Source: Neobacillus bataviensis LMG 21833 (GTDB lineage: Bacteria; Bacillota; Bacilli; Bacillales; Cytobacillaceae). Taken from it: DNA of 64,000 nucleotides. The DNA is taken from the NCBI RefSeq assembly GCF_000307875.1, contig NZ_AJLS01000055.1, positions 1 to 64,000 of the forward strand. Direction: 5' to 3'. This document shows, piece by piece, positions 7,841-15,501 of the stretch (its first letter is position 1; each line of letters starts with the position of its first letter). Below the pieces are notes generated by a model that was not told where the DNA came from, did no database searches, and was given only the letters and a program-made list of their open reading frames with translations. The position numbers and the translations under genes were made by a program.

Positions 7841-8512
7841 TTAGTACGGGATATGACGAACAGGTTCGGCTAGTTTAAATTTACACCCGGTTTTATCCAT
7901 TACATTTTCTAAACTGTATGGTGCAAATAGCTCTGTCAAAAGCAGACCCTCGTCGGTCACCTTGAAAACAGCTAACTCGGTAACTATTAGATTAACGCTG
8001 CGGCCCGAAGTTAATGGTAATGTGCAGGATGGTAAAATTTTGGGGTTTCCATGTTTGTCACAATGATTCATCACGACAATCACCTTTTTTGCCTTTTGCG
8101 CGAGTTCCATCGCCCCTCCCATGCCAGGCACCTTTTTCCCCGGAACAATCCAGTTAGCGAGGTCGCCATATTGACTGACCTGCAGTGAACCTAATATGGT
8201 GATATCAACCCTGCCGCGACGAATCATTCCGAACGAAATGGCACTATCACAATAAGAACCCCCACTATTTAGTGTGACAGGAAATCCGCCGGCATTGCAT
8301 AAATTTTCATCCTCTTCCCCAATGTCCGGACTCGGCCCCATCCCGGTAATTCCGTTTTCAGCATGAAACATTACCATTGTCTCCTCAGACAAATGGTTTG
8401 GAACAAGTGATGGGATCCCAATGCCGAGGTTAACCACCATACCATTTTGAATTTCTTCCGCTGCCCTTTTCGCCATTTGGTTACGCACATCTATTCCCAT
8501 GCCCATTTCCAA
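7841..8512 (-). CDS. yodR: 3-oxoacid CoA-transferase-like subunit B
   Basis: A 223-residue beta subunit of a family I CoA-transferase. The conserved 'ENGITGMGP' carries the catalytic glutamate, and 'LGIGIPSLV' forms the CoA-facing loop. It probably works with the adjacent A subunit to load a keto acid from the lysine pathway onto CoA. The start is TTG 8512, preceded by AAGGGGGTGAA, inside the end of yodS (22-bp overlap), which implies translational coupling and a 1:1 complex. The true acid substrate cannot be read from sequence. Confidence 0.9.
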   Translation of the reverse strand: MEMGMGIDVRNQMAKRAAEEIQNGMVVNLGIGIPSLVPNHLSEETMVMFHAENGITGMGPSPDIGEEDENLCNAGGFPVTLNSGGSYCDSAISFGMIRRGRVDITILGSLQVSQYGDLANWIVPGKKVPGMGGAMELAQKAKKVIVVMNHCDKHGNPKILPSCTLPLTSGRSVNLIVTELAVFKVTDEGLLLTELFAPYSLENVMDKTGCKFKLAEPVRHIPY

Positions 8513-9183
8513 TTCACCCCCTTCGATGGAATCAAATAATCAACAAACACTCCCGGGGTAATGATTTCGTCAGGATCAAGACTTCCCAATGGGACAATTT
8601 CTTCGACCTCGGCAATTGTAATATCCCCTGCCATCGCCACGAGTGGATTGGTATTTCGGGCACTTTTGTCATAAATTAAATTACCATATTCATCTGCCTT
8701 TTTTGCATAAATGATCGAAACCGCTGCTGTTAAGGCTGTTTCCACCAGATAATCTTTCCCATCAATCGCAAAAAGCGGTTTATTTTTCGAAACTAGTTCA
8801 TTATCCATGCCAATATCAGAAAGAAAAGCTGGCAAACCGACACCCCCAGCGCGGATTCTTTCGGCTAAAATGCCTTGTGGCGAAAATTCTACTTCCAATT
8901 TTCCATCATGCATAAGCTGTCCTGCAATCGGGTTGGAGCCGATATGCGAGGCTATTACCTTCTTGGCTAAGCCCCGGCTGACGATTTTCCCGATGCCAAT
9001 ATGCGGAAAACCCGTGTCGTTTCCAATTAAGGTCAGTTCGCTAATACCTTTCTCCAAAATCCCATCAATCAATGTCGGTGGAGAACCCACCCCACCAAAT
9101 CCTCCAAACATGACTGTCATACCGTCATGAAAAAATTCCATGACCGCCTCTAATGTAGTCATTTTTCCGAATGAATTTTTCAT
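8491..9183 (-). CDS. yodS: 3-oxoacid CoA-transferase-like subunit A
   Basis: A 230-residue alpha subunit of a family I CoA-transferase. It has the glycine-rich 'FGGFGGVGSP' N-terminal loop and 'GNDTGFP' motif typical of AtoD/ScoA proteins. ATG 9183 follows the yodT stop codon directly (TAAATG), so the two are translationally coupled, and its 3' end overlaps yodR. Together YodS and YodR would form a heterodimeric or heterotetrameric transferase. Confidence 0.9.
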   Translation of the reverse strand: MKNSFGKMTTLEAVMEFFHDGMTVMFGGFGGVGSPPTLIDGILEKGISELTLIGNDTGFPHIGIGKIVSRGLAKKVIASHIGSNPIAGQLMHDGKLEVEFSPQGILAERIRAGGVGLPAFLSDIGMDNELVSKNKPLFAIDGKDYLVETALTAAVSIIYAKKADEYGNLIYDKSARNTNPLVAMAGDITIAEVEEIVPLGSLDPDEIITPGVFVDYLIPSKGVNWKWAWE

Positions 9184-10539
9184 TTAGCTATCACCAACCG
9201 TTTCCGCATTTATTTGGTTCGAAAAAGCTGCAAGGGTTTCTTTTACTAATAATAGTAAGTTCTCAATCTCTTTTTCTGTGATTGTTAATGGCGGTGAGAT
9301 AATAATCGCGTCGCCATTCACCCCATCAATTCCAGCACCCGCTGGATAAACAAGGAGACCTTTTTCCATAGCAATCCTTACCACTTTTTGGGTTATGAAG
9401 GCCTTTCTCGGAAATGGCGTTTTCGTCTCTTGATCCTCAACAAATTCGATGCCAAGCAGTAAACCCTTACCACGGACATCACCGATAAATGAAAACTGCT
9501 CTTTTAGTTTTTCAAGCTGATTCTTCAAAAAAATACCCTTGGATTCTACTTCTTTAATAATCACGTTTTTTTCTAAGTATTCAAGGACAGCTAATGACAC
9601 GGCGCAGGACTGTGGATTCGCACTTAATGTATGTCCGCTCATCACTGACTTTGTTCCGGCCAAAATTGGTGCCATCACCTTTTCACTGGCCACTGCAGCA
9701 GCAATTGGTGCATATCCTGCCCCCATCCCTTTGCCAAATGCGACAATATCCGGGATGACATCCCATTGCTCACAGGCCAGCACCGTCCCTGTCCGGCCAA
9801 AACCGGTCATGACCTCATCTGCAATAAAGAGAATATTGTTGTCCTCGCAAATTTTTTTAATGGTTTTAAAATAATCCTTAGGTGGCGCAATCGCCCCGCC
9901 AGCGGCTCCAATAACAGGTTCAGCGATAAAAGCAGCTATTTGGTCAGCGCCAATCCGTTTGATGGCCATTTCCAATTCATTAGCACACGCATAACCGCAA
10001 GCTGGTGCCTCAAGATTATACGGGCAGCGGTAGCAGTAAGGAGGGTTGATCACTGGAAAATCTTCTAAAAGGGGAACAAACCTGGCCCTTCTCCCGGTAT
10101 GTCCAGACATCGAAAGCGCTCCCAATGTAATCCCGTGGTAACTAACCCATCTTGATAATACCTTTGTCTTAGTAAGAATCCCCTGCTCCTGCCAATATTG
10201 AATCGCCATTTTCATCGCCGTCTCTGTCGCTTCCGAGCCGCTGTTCACAAAAAAACTCCAGTTTAGATCCCCTGGCATCCAGTCGGCAATTTTCTTCGCC
10301 AGCTTTTCAGCCGCTTCACTGGTAAATTGCGAGCGATATACAAAAGAAACTTTTTTCGCCTGCTCCTCCATCGCTTCAATAATTTCGAGGACACCATGTC
10401 CGATGTTGGCGGTTACGGCACCGGAAGCAGCATCAAGGTATTTTTTTCCTTCCATATCATATAAGTAGACCCCTTTACCATAATCAATGACCGGGTATAT
10501 TTCATCAAGCATGGGTTTGATAAGAAATGATTTTTCCAT
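9184..10539 (-). CDS. yodT: Class III aminotransferase
   Basis: A 451-residue PLP aminotransferase of the omega-amino-acid:pyruvate type. The cofactor lysine is in 'FGKGMGAGYAP' and the PLP aspartate in 'FIADEVMTGFGRTG'. An insert with cysteines ('PPYCYRCPYNLEAPACGYAC') could bind a metal. The start is placed at ATG 10539, which has AAGTGGTGG before it; the longer frame to 10584 has no ribosome binding site. It is the first gene of the yodT-S-R-Q unit. It probably transaminates beta-lysine or its acetyl derivative to a 3-keto acid. Confidence 0.9.
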   Translation of the reverse strand: MEKSFLIKPMLDEIYPVIDYGKGVYLYDMEGKKYLDAASGAVTANIGHGVLEIIEAMEEQAKKVSFVYRSQFTSEAAEKLAKKIADWMPGDLNWSFFVNSGSEATETAMKMAIQYWQEQGILTKTKVLSRWVSYHGITLGALSMSGHTGRRARFVPLLEDFPVINPPYCYRCPYNLEAPACGYACANELEMAIKRIGADQIAAFIAEPVIGAAGGAIAPPKDYFKTIKKICEDNNILFIADEVMTGFGRTGTVLACEQWDVIPDIVAFGKGMGAGYAPIAAAVASEKVMAPILAGTKSVMSGHTLSANPQSCAVSLAVLEYLEKNVIIKEVESKGIFLKNQLEKLKEQFSFIGDVRGKGLLLGIEFVEDQETKTPFPRKAFITQKVVRIAMEKGLLVYPAGAGIDGVNGDAIIISPPLTITEKEIENLLLLVKETLAAFSNQINAETVGDS

Positions 10540-10582
10540 ATGCCACCACTTTCTTTTTTCAAAATAAATTCTTATTAATTCC

Positions 10583-10588
10583 ATTATA
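10583..10588 (-). promoter_or_regulatory. Candidate -10 element for the yodT operon
   Basis: Minus-strand CATATAATG contains TATAAT and also partly fits the sporulation sigma-E/K -10 (CATA---T). No convincing -35 stands 15-18 bp upstream. No sigma-54 site is present here, unlike at kamA. Confidence 0.3.
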
Positions 10589-10727
10589 TGAGAGGATTTT
10601 TCATTCTATCATTGCATTTGAAAAGGTGACATTGAAGAAATAATCATGTGGGGCATTATGAATCTCTCTTTTACTTTTTGGCATGGGTATTATAGAATGA
10701 CTGTAGATTACAAAAGGAAAGGGTCAT

Positions 10728-12089
10728 ATGGACACAATTAAAAAAATTCAATTAAAAACGAAGGAATTATCGACGATCCAGTTAATCGTCATCTTTTATT
10801 TGTCTGCATTAATCGTTTCTACACTATTATTAAAAATCCCTCTAGCCCACCGTGAAAATGTTTCATTAAGTTTTATTGATGCCATGTTTACTTCTGCCAG
10901 CGCGATAAGTGTAACGGGCTTAAGCGTTATTTCGTTAAAGGAAACCTTTAGTAACTTTGGCATTTTTCTTTTATGCTTGATTCTGCAATTAGGCGGACTT
11001 GGAGTGATGTCGTTAAGTACATTCCTCTGGATTATGCTGGGCAAAAAAGTGGGGTTGAAAGAAAGACAGCTGATTATGATTGACCAAAATCAGTCTAATT
11101 TAGCGGGGTTGGTGCAGCTGGCCAAACGGATCTTCATTATATTTGTATCATTTGAATTAATCGGCGGACTTATTTTAGGTTTCTGGTTCAAAAGTTACTA
11201 CGGAAGCACGTTAACTGCTTTTAAACATGGATTTTTTGCTTCCATTAGTGCCACAACCAATGCAGGGTTTGATATCACAGATGAATCGCTTAGCCCATTC
11301 AGCCATGATTATTTTGTTCAAACAGTGATCATCATTTTAATGATTGTTGGTGCCATCGGTTTCCCGGTAATGGTGGAGATTTATGAATTCTTTTTAAGCA
11401 CGAAACAAAAGAAAAAATTTCATTTTACTTTGTTTACAAAATTAACGACATTAACCTTTGTCATTCTTACAGTGGTTGGTGCTCTTTTTATTTTTCTTTT
11501 AGACAGTCATCACTTCTTTGCAAATAAGGCCTGGCATGAATCGTTTTTTTATTCGCTCTTTCATTCGGCCACAACCAAAAGTGCCGGATTAACGACAATG
11601 GATATCAATGATTTTACGCCAAGTAACCAGCTGTTCCTGTCGATTTTGATGTTCATTGGCGGCTCACCGAGTAGTGCAAGCGGAGGAATCCGAACAACTA
11701 CTTTTGCCATCGTAATATTATCGATTATTTTTTATGCTCAGGGAAAAAGCTCAATCAAAATATTTAGACGGGAACTCCATAATGAAGATGTACTTAAATC
11801 ATTTATCGTGCTTACAACTGCTGCCTTCCTTTGTTTGTGTTCGATCATCGTATTATCAATAACAGAGCACGGCACATTAATTGAGGTCATTTTCGAGGTC
11901 TCTTCCGCCTTCGGTACAAATGGCTTATCAATGGGGTTAACCTCCGAATTAACGACTTTTGGAAAAATCCTTATTATCAGCTTAATGTTTATCGGAAGAG
12001 TGGGGATTGTAACCTGTTTGCTTATCTTACGAGGAAAAGGAAGTAAGGAGAAATTCAATTATCCGAAGGAAAAGGTTACAATCGGTTAA
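10728..12089 (+). CDS. Ktr-type potassium uptake membrane subunit (TrkH/KtrB family)
   Basis: A 453-residue K+ channel-like subunit. Four M1-P-M2 repeats carry the selectivity-filter loops SVTGL (about 61-66), TTNAGFD (about 175-181), TTKSAGL (about 286-292) and FGTNGLS (about 395-401). Each contributes the expected glycine. It sits in the cytoplasmic membrane and needs a cytosolic KtrA/KtrC ring to gate; no such gene is nearby, as for the solitary KtrD of B. subtilis. ATG 10728 has AAAGGAAAGGG upstream. A strong terminator follows. Confidence 0.93.
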   Translation: MDTIKKIQLKTKELSTIQLIVIFYLSALIVSTLLLKIPLAHRENVSLSFIDAMFTSASAISVTGLSVISLKETFSNFGIFLLCLILQLGGLGVMSLSTFLWIMLGKKVGLKERQLIMIDQNQSNLAGLVQLAKRIFIIFVSFELIGGLILGFWFKSYYGSTLTAFKHGFFASISATTNAGFDITDESLSPFSHDYFVQTVIIILMIVGAIGFPVMVEIYEFFLSTKQKKKFHFTLFTKLTTLTFVILTVVGALFIFLLDSHHFFANKAWHESFFYSLFHSATTKSAGLTTMDINDFTPSNQLFLSILMFIGGSPSSASGGIRTTTFAIVILSIIFYAQGKSSIKIFRRELHNEDVLKSFIVLTTAAFLCLCSIIVLSITEHGTLIEVIFEVSSAFGTNGLSMGLTSELTTFGKILIISLMFIGRVGIVTCLLILRGKGSKEKFNYPKEKVTIG

Positions 12090-12095
12090 AATATA

Positions 12096-12125
12096 AAAGC
12101 TGCCCTCGTGAGGCAGCTTTTTCCA
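12096..12125 (+). terminator. Terminator after the Ktr gene
   Basis: AAAGCTGCC-CTCGTGA-GGCAGCTTT followed by TTCC: a 9-bp perfect stem 6 bp past the stop codon. The stem may also stop the convergent yjcZ transcript. Confidence 0.9.
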
Positions 12126-12127
12126 GT

Positions 12128-12283
12128 TTAGAACCCCCAGCTTGCGCCGATGATAATTAACAAAATAAACAAGACAACAATTAACGCAAATGCTCCGAAA
12201 CCTCCGAAGCCTCCGCATCCACCTACTGGGGCGGCCGGGTAACCGCAGCAGCCATCATATCCATATCCATATCCACCATACAT
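12128..12283 (-). CDS. YjcZ family small sporulation membrane protein
   Basis: A 51-residue protein with a Gly/Tyr/Cys-rich head ([16 protein letters not shown]) and a single C-terminal membrane segment '[18 protein letters not shown]'. This is the exact layout of YjcZ/YhaL-type spore peptides. ATG 12283 has AGGAGTGA at 7 nt. Related proteins are made under late mother-cell control in sporulation and may coat membranes. No promoter could be assigned. Confidence 0.88.
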   Translation of the reverse strand: MYGGYGYGYDGCCGYPAAPVGGCGGFGGFGAFALIVVLFILLIIIGASWGF

Positions 12284-12341
12284 ACATGCTTCACTCCTCG
12301 ATAATTTGTATCTCTTCCCTGTTACTTTATGTACTAGGTAC

Positions 12342-12369
12342 TTGACCTGTATGTGCATTCGCCTATATT
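12342..12369 (+). promoter_or_regulatory. Sigma-A promoter of the DUF502 gene
   Basis: TTGACC (12342-12347), 16 bp spacer, TATATT (12364-12369). The expected start of transcription, about 12376, rules out the ATG at 12370 as start codon. Confidence 0.75.
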
Positions 12370-12402
12370 ATGAAAGACAATGATAAATTTGTGGGTGATA
12401 AG

Positions 12403-12999
12403 GTGAAATCAATTCTAAAGAATTTTATTAATGGTATTTTAACCATAGTGCCAATCATTCTTGTAATCTACGTCATTTATAAGACGTTTATATTTTTGGA
12501 CGGGTTATTAGGTAATACATTAAGACCCTACCTGAGGGAAGATTACATACCTGGCTTTGGCTTATTAACGACGATTGTGTTGATTACTCTACTTGGATGG
12601 ATGTCTACAAAGTATGTAACAGGAAAAATAATTAGGCTAATTGACCGCCTTCTTGAAAAAATTCCTGTCGTGAAGACGATTTATTCTGTCATCAAGGATA
12701 CAGTTCAATCCTTCCTTGGCGACAAGAAGTCTTTTTCCAAAGTGGCTTTGGTGGTGATTCCGGGAACTGAAATGCGCAGTTTAGGTTTCATTACTTCCGA
12801 TCAATTAGAGGAATTCTACAGCCCTTTAAAGGATCACGTGGCAATCTATATTCCACAATCATTCCAGGTAGCCGGATTTACCTTTTTAATCCCAAAGGAA
12901 CAAGTGGAGATTATCGATGTTAAACCAGAAGATGCAATGAAATTTGTCTTATCCGGCGGGATGACATCTTCTTCAAAACAGAAGGGGAAAAATTCATAA
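12403..12999 (+). CDS. DUF502 family membrane protein
   Basis: About 198 residues with two N-terminal membrane helices ('FINGILTIVPIILVIYVIYKTFIF' region and 'GLLTTIVLITLLGWMS') and a soluble C-terminal domain typical of DUF502. The start is placed at GTG 12403 behind GGGTGAT, because the promoter's -10 ends at 12369 and leaves no room for the ATG at 12370. The true N-terminus VKSILKNFING then matches other family members. Function is unknown. Confidence 0.85.
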   Translation: MKSILKNFINGILTIVPIILVIYVIYKTFIFLDGLLGNTLRPYLREDYIPGFGLLTTIVLITLLGWMSTKYVTGKIIRLIDRLLEKIPVVKTIYSVIKDTVQSFLGDKKSFSKVALVVIPGTEMRSLGFITSDQLEEFYSPLKDHVAIYIPQSFQVAGFTFLIPKEQVEIIDVKPEDAMKFVLSGGMTSSSKQKGKNS

Positions 13000-13001
13000 C
13001 A

Positions 13002-13024
13002 AAAAGCCGCAAATTGCGGCTTTT
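13002..13024. terminator. Bidirectional terminator between DUF502 gene and msrB
   Basis: AAAAGCCGC-AAATT-GCGGCTTTT, a 9-bp perfect stem with A and T flanks on either side. It serves both converging genes. Confidence 0.9.
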
Positions 13025-13460
13025 ATTTGTTATCAAATAGTTTTGTAAATTCTCCGTACCCTTTTTCTTCAAGCTGTTCTTTTGGTATAAACCGTAGTGC
13101 GGCGGAGTTGATACAATAGCGTAAGCCTGTCGGATCGGGCCCATCATTAAATACATGACCTAGATGAGAATCTGCAGATTTACTCCGTACCTCAGTCCGA
13201 ACCATAAAATGGCTATGATCCGCTTTTTCCAATACTTCTTCATCTTCTAGCGGTTTCGTAAAGCTTGGCCAGCCGCAGCCAGCATCAAATTTATCTAGAG
13301 AACTGAATAACGGCTTACCTGAAACAAGGTCAACATAAATCCCGTCTCTTGTTTCATTCCAATATTCATTGCGAAATGGCGGTTCAGTACCATTATTTTG
13401 TGTCACTTCATACTGGATGGGTGTTAATTCCTTTTTCAAATCTTTATTTTGCATGTTCAT
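13023..13460 (-). CDS. msrB: Peptide methionine (R)-S-oxide reductase
   Basis: Repairs the R form of methionine sulfoxide. The 145 residues contain the catalytic cysteine C116 in '[11 protein letters not shown]' and a second cysteine C62 in 'DAGCGWPSF' that can resolve the disulfide. The zinc-binding CxxC pairs of some MsrB proteins are absent. The start is ATG 13460 (or 13454) behind GAGAGGAATTGGGGGG; the frame's longer upstream part overlaps msrA and lacks a signal. The 5' end overlaps the msrA stop, so the two repair enzymes are co-translated. Confidence 0.95.
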   Translation of the reverse strand: MNMQNKDLKKELTPIQYEVTQNNGTEPPFRNEYWNETRDGIYVDLVSGKPLFSSLDKFDAGCGWPSFTKPLEDEEVLEKADHSHFMVRTEVRSKSADSHLGHVFNDGPDPTGLRYCINSAALRFIPKEQLEEKGYGEFTKLFDNK

Positions 13461-13986
13461 CCCCCCAATTCCTCTCGATAAATCCGGCCCGTCCTGACCC
13501 GACATGATAAGACTGATAATGTGCGCGGTTTTTCTTATAGTAGTGTTGATGATATTCTTCAGCTGGATAGAAGGTTTGCGCAGGTAAAATCGGTGTCACG
13601 ATTGGCTTACTAAATCGGCCGCTTTCCCGCAATCTTTGCTTAGACTCTTCTGCAATCCTTTTTTGTGTTTCATTATGGTAAAAAATCGCCGTTTGATATG
13701 ATTGGCCTCGGTCATAAAACTGGCCGCCTGCGTCGGTAGGGTCAATTTGCTGCCAAAATAACTCTACTAATTTTTCATACGGGAAAATATCCGGATTATA
13801 GGTAATTTGAACAGCTTCATAATGTCCAGTCGTATCTGTGCATACCTGCTGATAGGTCGGATTTTCAACTGTTCCACCGGTATATCCGGACAAAACACTT
13901 ATAATGCCCGGCTGTTCGTCAAATGGCTTCACCATGCACCAGAAACAGCCGCCCGCAAATGTTGCTACTTGATGCTTCTCTTCCAT
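13444..13986 (-). CDS. msrA: Peptide methionine (S)-S-oxide reductase
   Basis: Repairs the S form of methionine sulfoxide. The active site GGCFWC places the catalytic cysteine at C14. The 'GYTGG' and '[21 protein letters not shown]' motifs are intact, giving about 180 residues. ATG 13986 has AAGGGGTGGG before it. It is the first gene of the msrA-msrB pair (yppP-yppQ order). A palindrome overlaps the probable -10 region upstream. Confidence 0.96.
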   Translation of the reverse strand: MEEKHQVATFAGGCFWCMVKPFDEQPGIISVLSGYTGGTVENPTYQQVCTDTTGHYEAVQITYNPDIFPYEKLVELFWQQIDPTDAGGQFYDRGQSYQTAIFYHNETQKRIAEESKQRLRESGRFSKPIVTPILPAQTFYPAEEYHQHYYKKNRAHYQSYHVGSGRAGFIERNWGDEHAK

Positions 13987-14015
13987 ATTCCCACCCCTTT
14001 TCGTCTTATTAAAAG

Positions 14016-14031
14016 TATAACAGAAGTTATA
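14016..14031 (-). promoter_or_regulatory. Palindrome over the msrA promoter region
   Basis: TATAAC-AGAA-GTTATA is a perfect 6-bp inverted repeat. On the minus strand it overlaps TTATACT, a plausible -10 element for msrA. It may be an operator; the regulator is unknown, and A+T-rich symmetry by chance is possible. Confidence 0.35.
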
Positions 14032-14060
14032 ATAAAAAATAAATTTCTGGCACTCCACAT

Positions 14061-14093
14061 AAAGAAAGCCGAACCAGTCCTTCCTGGTTCGGC
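14061..14093 (-). terminator. Terminator of the rsgA paralogue
   Basis: Minus-strand GCCGAACCAG-GAAGGA-CTGGTTCGGC followed by TTTCTTT: a 10-bp perfect stem 10 bp after the stop codon. Confidence 0.9.
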
Positions 14094-14102
14094 AATTCCA
14101 AC

Positions 14103-15170
14103 TTAGCGGCTTTTCCTCTGCTTCATCTGTTTATTGATCTGTTTCCACTGTTTACGTTCTTCAGACTGGGCCCGTTTATCGGCTTTCCGTTCAATAAACG
14201 CTAATTCCTTTTGCAGCTTGTTGTAGCTAAAAAGCCTATCAGCCTCAACAAATCCATCTTCAATTGCTTTCACGACAGCACAGCCCGGCTCATCCTTATG
14301 CTTGCAATCGCGGAAGCGGCACTGTGAAGAAAGTTCTTCAATTTCAGAAAAGGTTTCCATTAACCCATCAGCGCTTTCCCAAAGCTGTAATTCCCTCATT
14401 CCGGGGGTGTCAATCAGGATACAGCCATTTGGCAATAATATCAGTTCTCTGTGGGTTGTCGTATGTCTGCCTTTCGCATCGTCCTCGCGAATTTCCTGAA
14501 CCAATTGTTTTTCTTCCCCCAACAATCGATTGGTAATGGTCGATTTCCCGACGCCGGATGACCCGAGCAAGGCAACCGTCTTTCCTGGCCGCAAAAAGTC
14601 TTCCAATTTTTCAAATCCACTCATCGTCTCCGAACTGATCGGAATAACAGGGACACCGCCATAGGCAATGGCTTCAACTTCGGCCAACCTCGCAGTGATA
14701 TCTTGACAGAGATCTGCTTTACTTAACACAATAACCGGATTTGCCCCGCTTTCCCAAGTTAACAATAAATACCGTTCAATCCTTCTTAAATTCAAATTCT
14801 CATTTAGAGAATTTACTAGCAAAACGGTATCAACATTTGCGGCAACGATTTGTTCTTCAGCGGTGTCACCAGCAGATTTTCTCGAAAACTTACTTTTACG
14901 CGGCAAGACGGCGTAAATGGTTCCCCGCCCTTCATCAAACCTTGGTTTCAAGGAAACCCAATCACCAACCGCAGGAAAGTCCTCTCTCGTATGAGACTGA
15001 AAGCTAAACTTACCCGAAACCTCACATAATACTTCACCCTGCTCCGTCCAAACCCGGTACATCCGCTTATGCTCAAGGGCCACGCGGCCGATGATCAAAT
15101 CATCACTAGTTTTTACTGTATTAAAATCATTCAATATTTTATCAGTTAAACCCATTGTTACTAAATTCAT
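14103..15170 (-). CDS. RsgA-like ribosome-associated GTPase (long paralogue)
   Basis: A circularly permuted GTPase of the RsgA/YjeQ family, which acts on the small ribosomal subunit. The 355 residues have an OB-fold N-domain, then G4 'SKAD' (150-153), G1 'GSSGVGKS' (203-210), G3 'DTPG' (254-257) and a C-terminal zinc site C284-C289-H291-C297. It is about 55 residues longer than the usual RsgA (YloQ), with an extra N-terminal stretch, so I take it for a second copy. ATG 15170 has GGAGG at 7 nt. A promoter, leader peptide and terminator stand upstream, so expression is probably controlled by ribosome stalling. Confidence 0.9.
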   Translation of the reverse strand: MNLVTMGLTDKILNDFNTVKTSDDLIIGRVALEHKRMYRVWTEQGEVLCEVSGKFSFQSHTREDFPAVGDWVSLKPRFDEGRGTIYAVLPRKSKFSRKSAGDTAEEQIVAANVDTVLLVNSLNENLNLRRIERYLLLTWESGANPVIVLSKADLCQDITARLAEVEAIAYGGVPVIPISSETMSGFEKLEDFLRPGKTVALLGSSGVGKSTITNRLLGEEKQLVQEIREDDAKGRHTTTHRELILLPNGCILIDTPGMRELQLWESADGLMETFSEIEELSSQCRFRDCKHKDEPGCAVVKAIEDGFVEADRLFSYNKLQKELAFIERKADKRAQSEERKQWKQINKQMKQRKSR

Positions 15171-15202
15171 CCTTTTTCCTCCAGCGAATCTTTATTTTTT
15201 CA

Positions 15203-15236
15203 AAATAAAAAACCATAGGCACACACAGCCCATGGT
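15203..15236 (-). terminator. Attenuator terminator upstream of the rsgA paralogue
   Basis: Minus-strand ACCATGGGC-TGTGTGT-GCCTATGGT (one G-U pair) followed by TTTTTTATTTT. It lies between a leader peptide frame and the gene start, 33 bp before the ATG, so it must be bypassed for expression. Its 5' arm can pair instead with 15289-15300. Confidence 0.88.
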
Positions 15237-15275
15237 TGAATTCGCTTCCTGAAATAAAGGGTATGTAAAGAGACC

Positions 15276-15347
15276 CTATACGGAACATCCTTGGGCTGTG
15301 CAAACAATATTAAACTCAACTAATAATCTCATCGTTTCAATTATCAT
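15276..15347 (-). CDS. Leader peptide (23 aa) of the rsgA-paralogue attenuator
   Basis: A 24-codon frame (ATG 15347 to TAG 15278-15276) starts about 28 nt after the predicted transcript start, with GTGGGTGA as ribosome binding site. Residues 6-8 are M-R-L, the motif at which macrolides halt ribosomes on ErmD-type leaders. The last third of the frame (codons 15-21) contains the strand that pairs with the terminator's 5' arm. Translation to the stop would cover that strand and allow termination; a stall near codon 8 would expose it. The inducer is inferred, not shown. Confidence 0.68.
   Translation of the reverse strand: MIIETMRLLVEFNIVCTAQGCSV
15289..15300 (-). promoter_or_regulatory. Antiterminator strand inside the leader frame
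   Basis: Minus-strand CACAGCCCAAGG pairs with CCATGGGCTGTG of the terminator 5' arm and loop in 11 of 12 positions, eight of them contiguous (CACAGCCC/GGGCTGTG). This is mutually exclusive with the terminator hairpin. Confidence 0.7.
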
Positions 15348-15381
15348 TGCACGTCACCCACTTTCATTGATATTTAATCCT

Positions 15382-15410
15382 AGTATATGCAAAAATTCCC
15401 CACTTGTAAA
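15382..15410 (-). promoter_or_regulatory. Sigma-A promoter of the leader-rsgA transcript
   Basis: Minus-strand TTTACA (15410-15405), 17 bp spacer, TATACT (15387-15382). It implies a transcript start near 15375 and a leader of about 205 nt before the rsgA-like gene. Confidence 0.8.
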
Positions 15411-15501
15411 CAAAATTTCCATTTAAAGCAATTGAATATAGACACCTACCTATTTCAGCTTGAATAAATTATAGGTAAGCCACTAGTTAGGAGTTGATAA
15501 T

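Noticed and set aside
10540..10727. Sigma-54 promoter before yodT
   Set aside because: GTCACC ... TGCA on the minus strand has the wrong spacing (13 rather than 10 bp between key doublets) and no GG.
12370..12402. ATG 12370 as start of the DUF502 gene
   Set aside because: The promoter's -10 hexamer ends at 12369, so the ATG would lie upstream of the transcript start.
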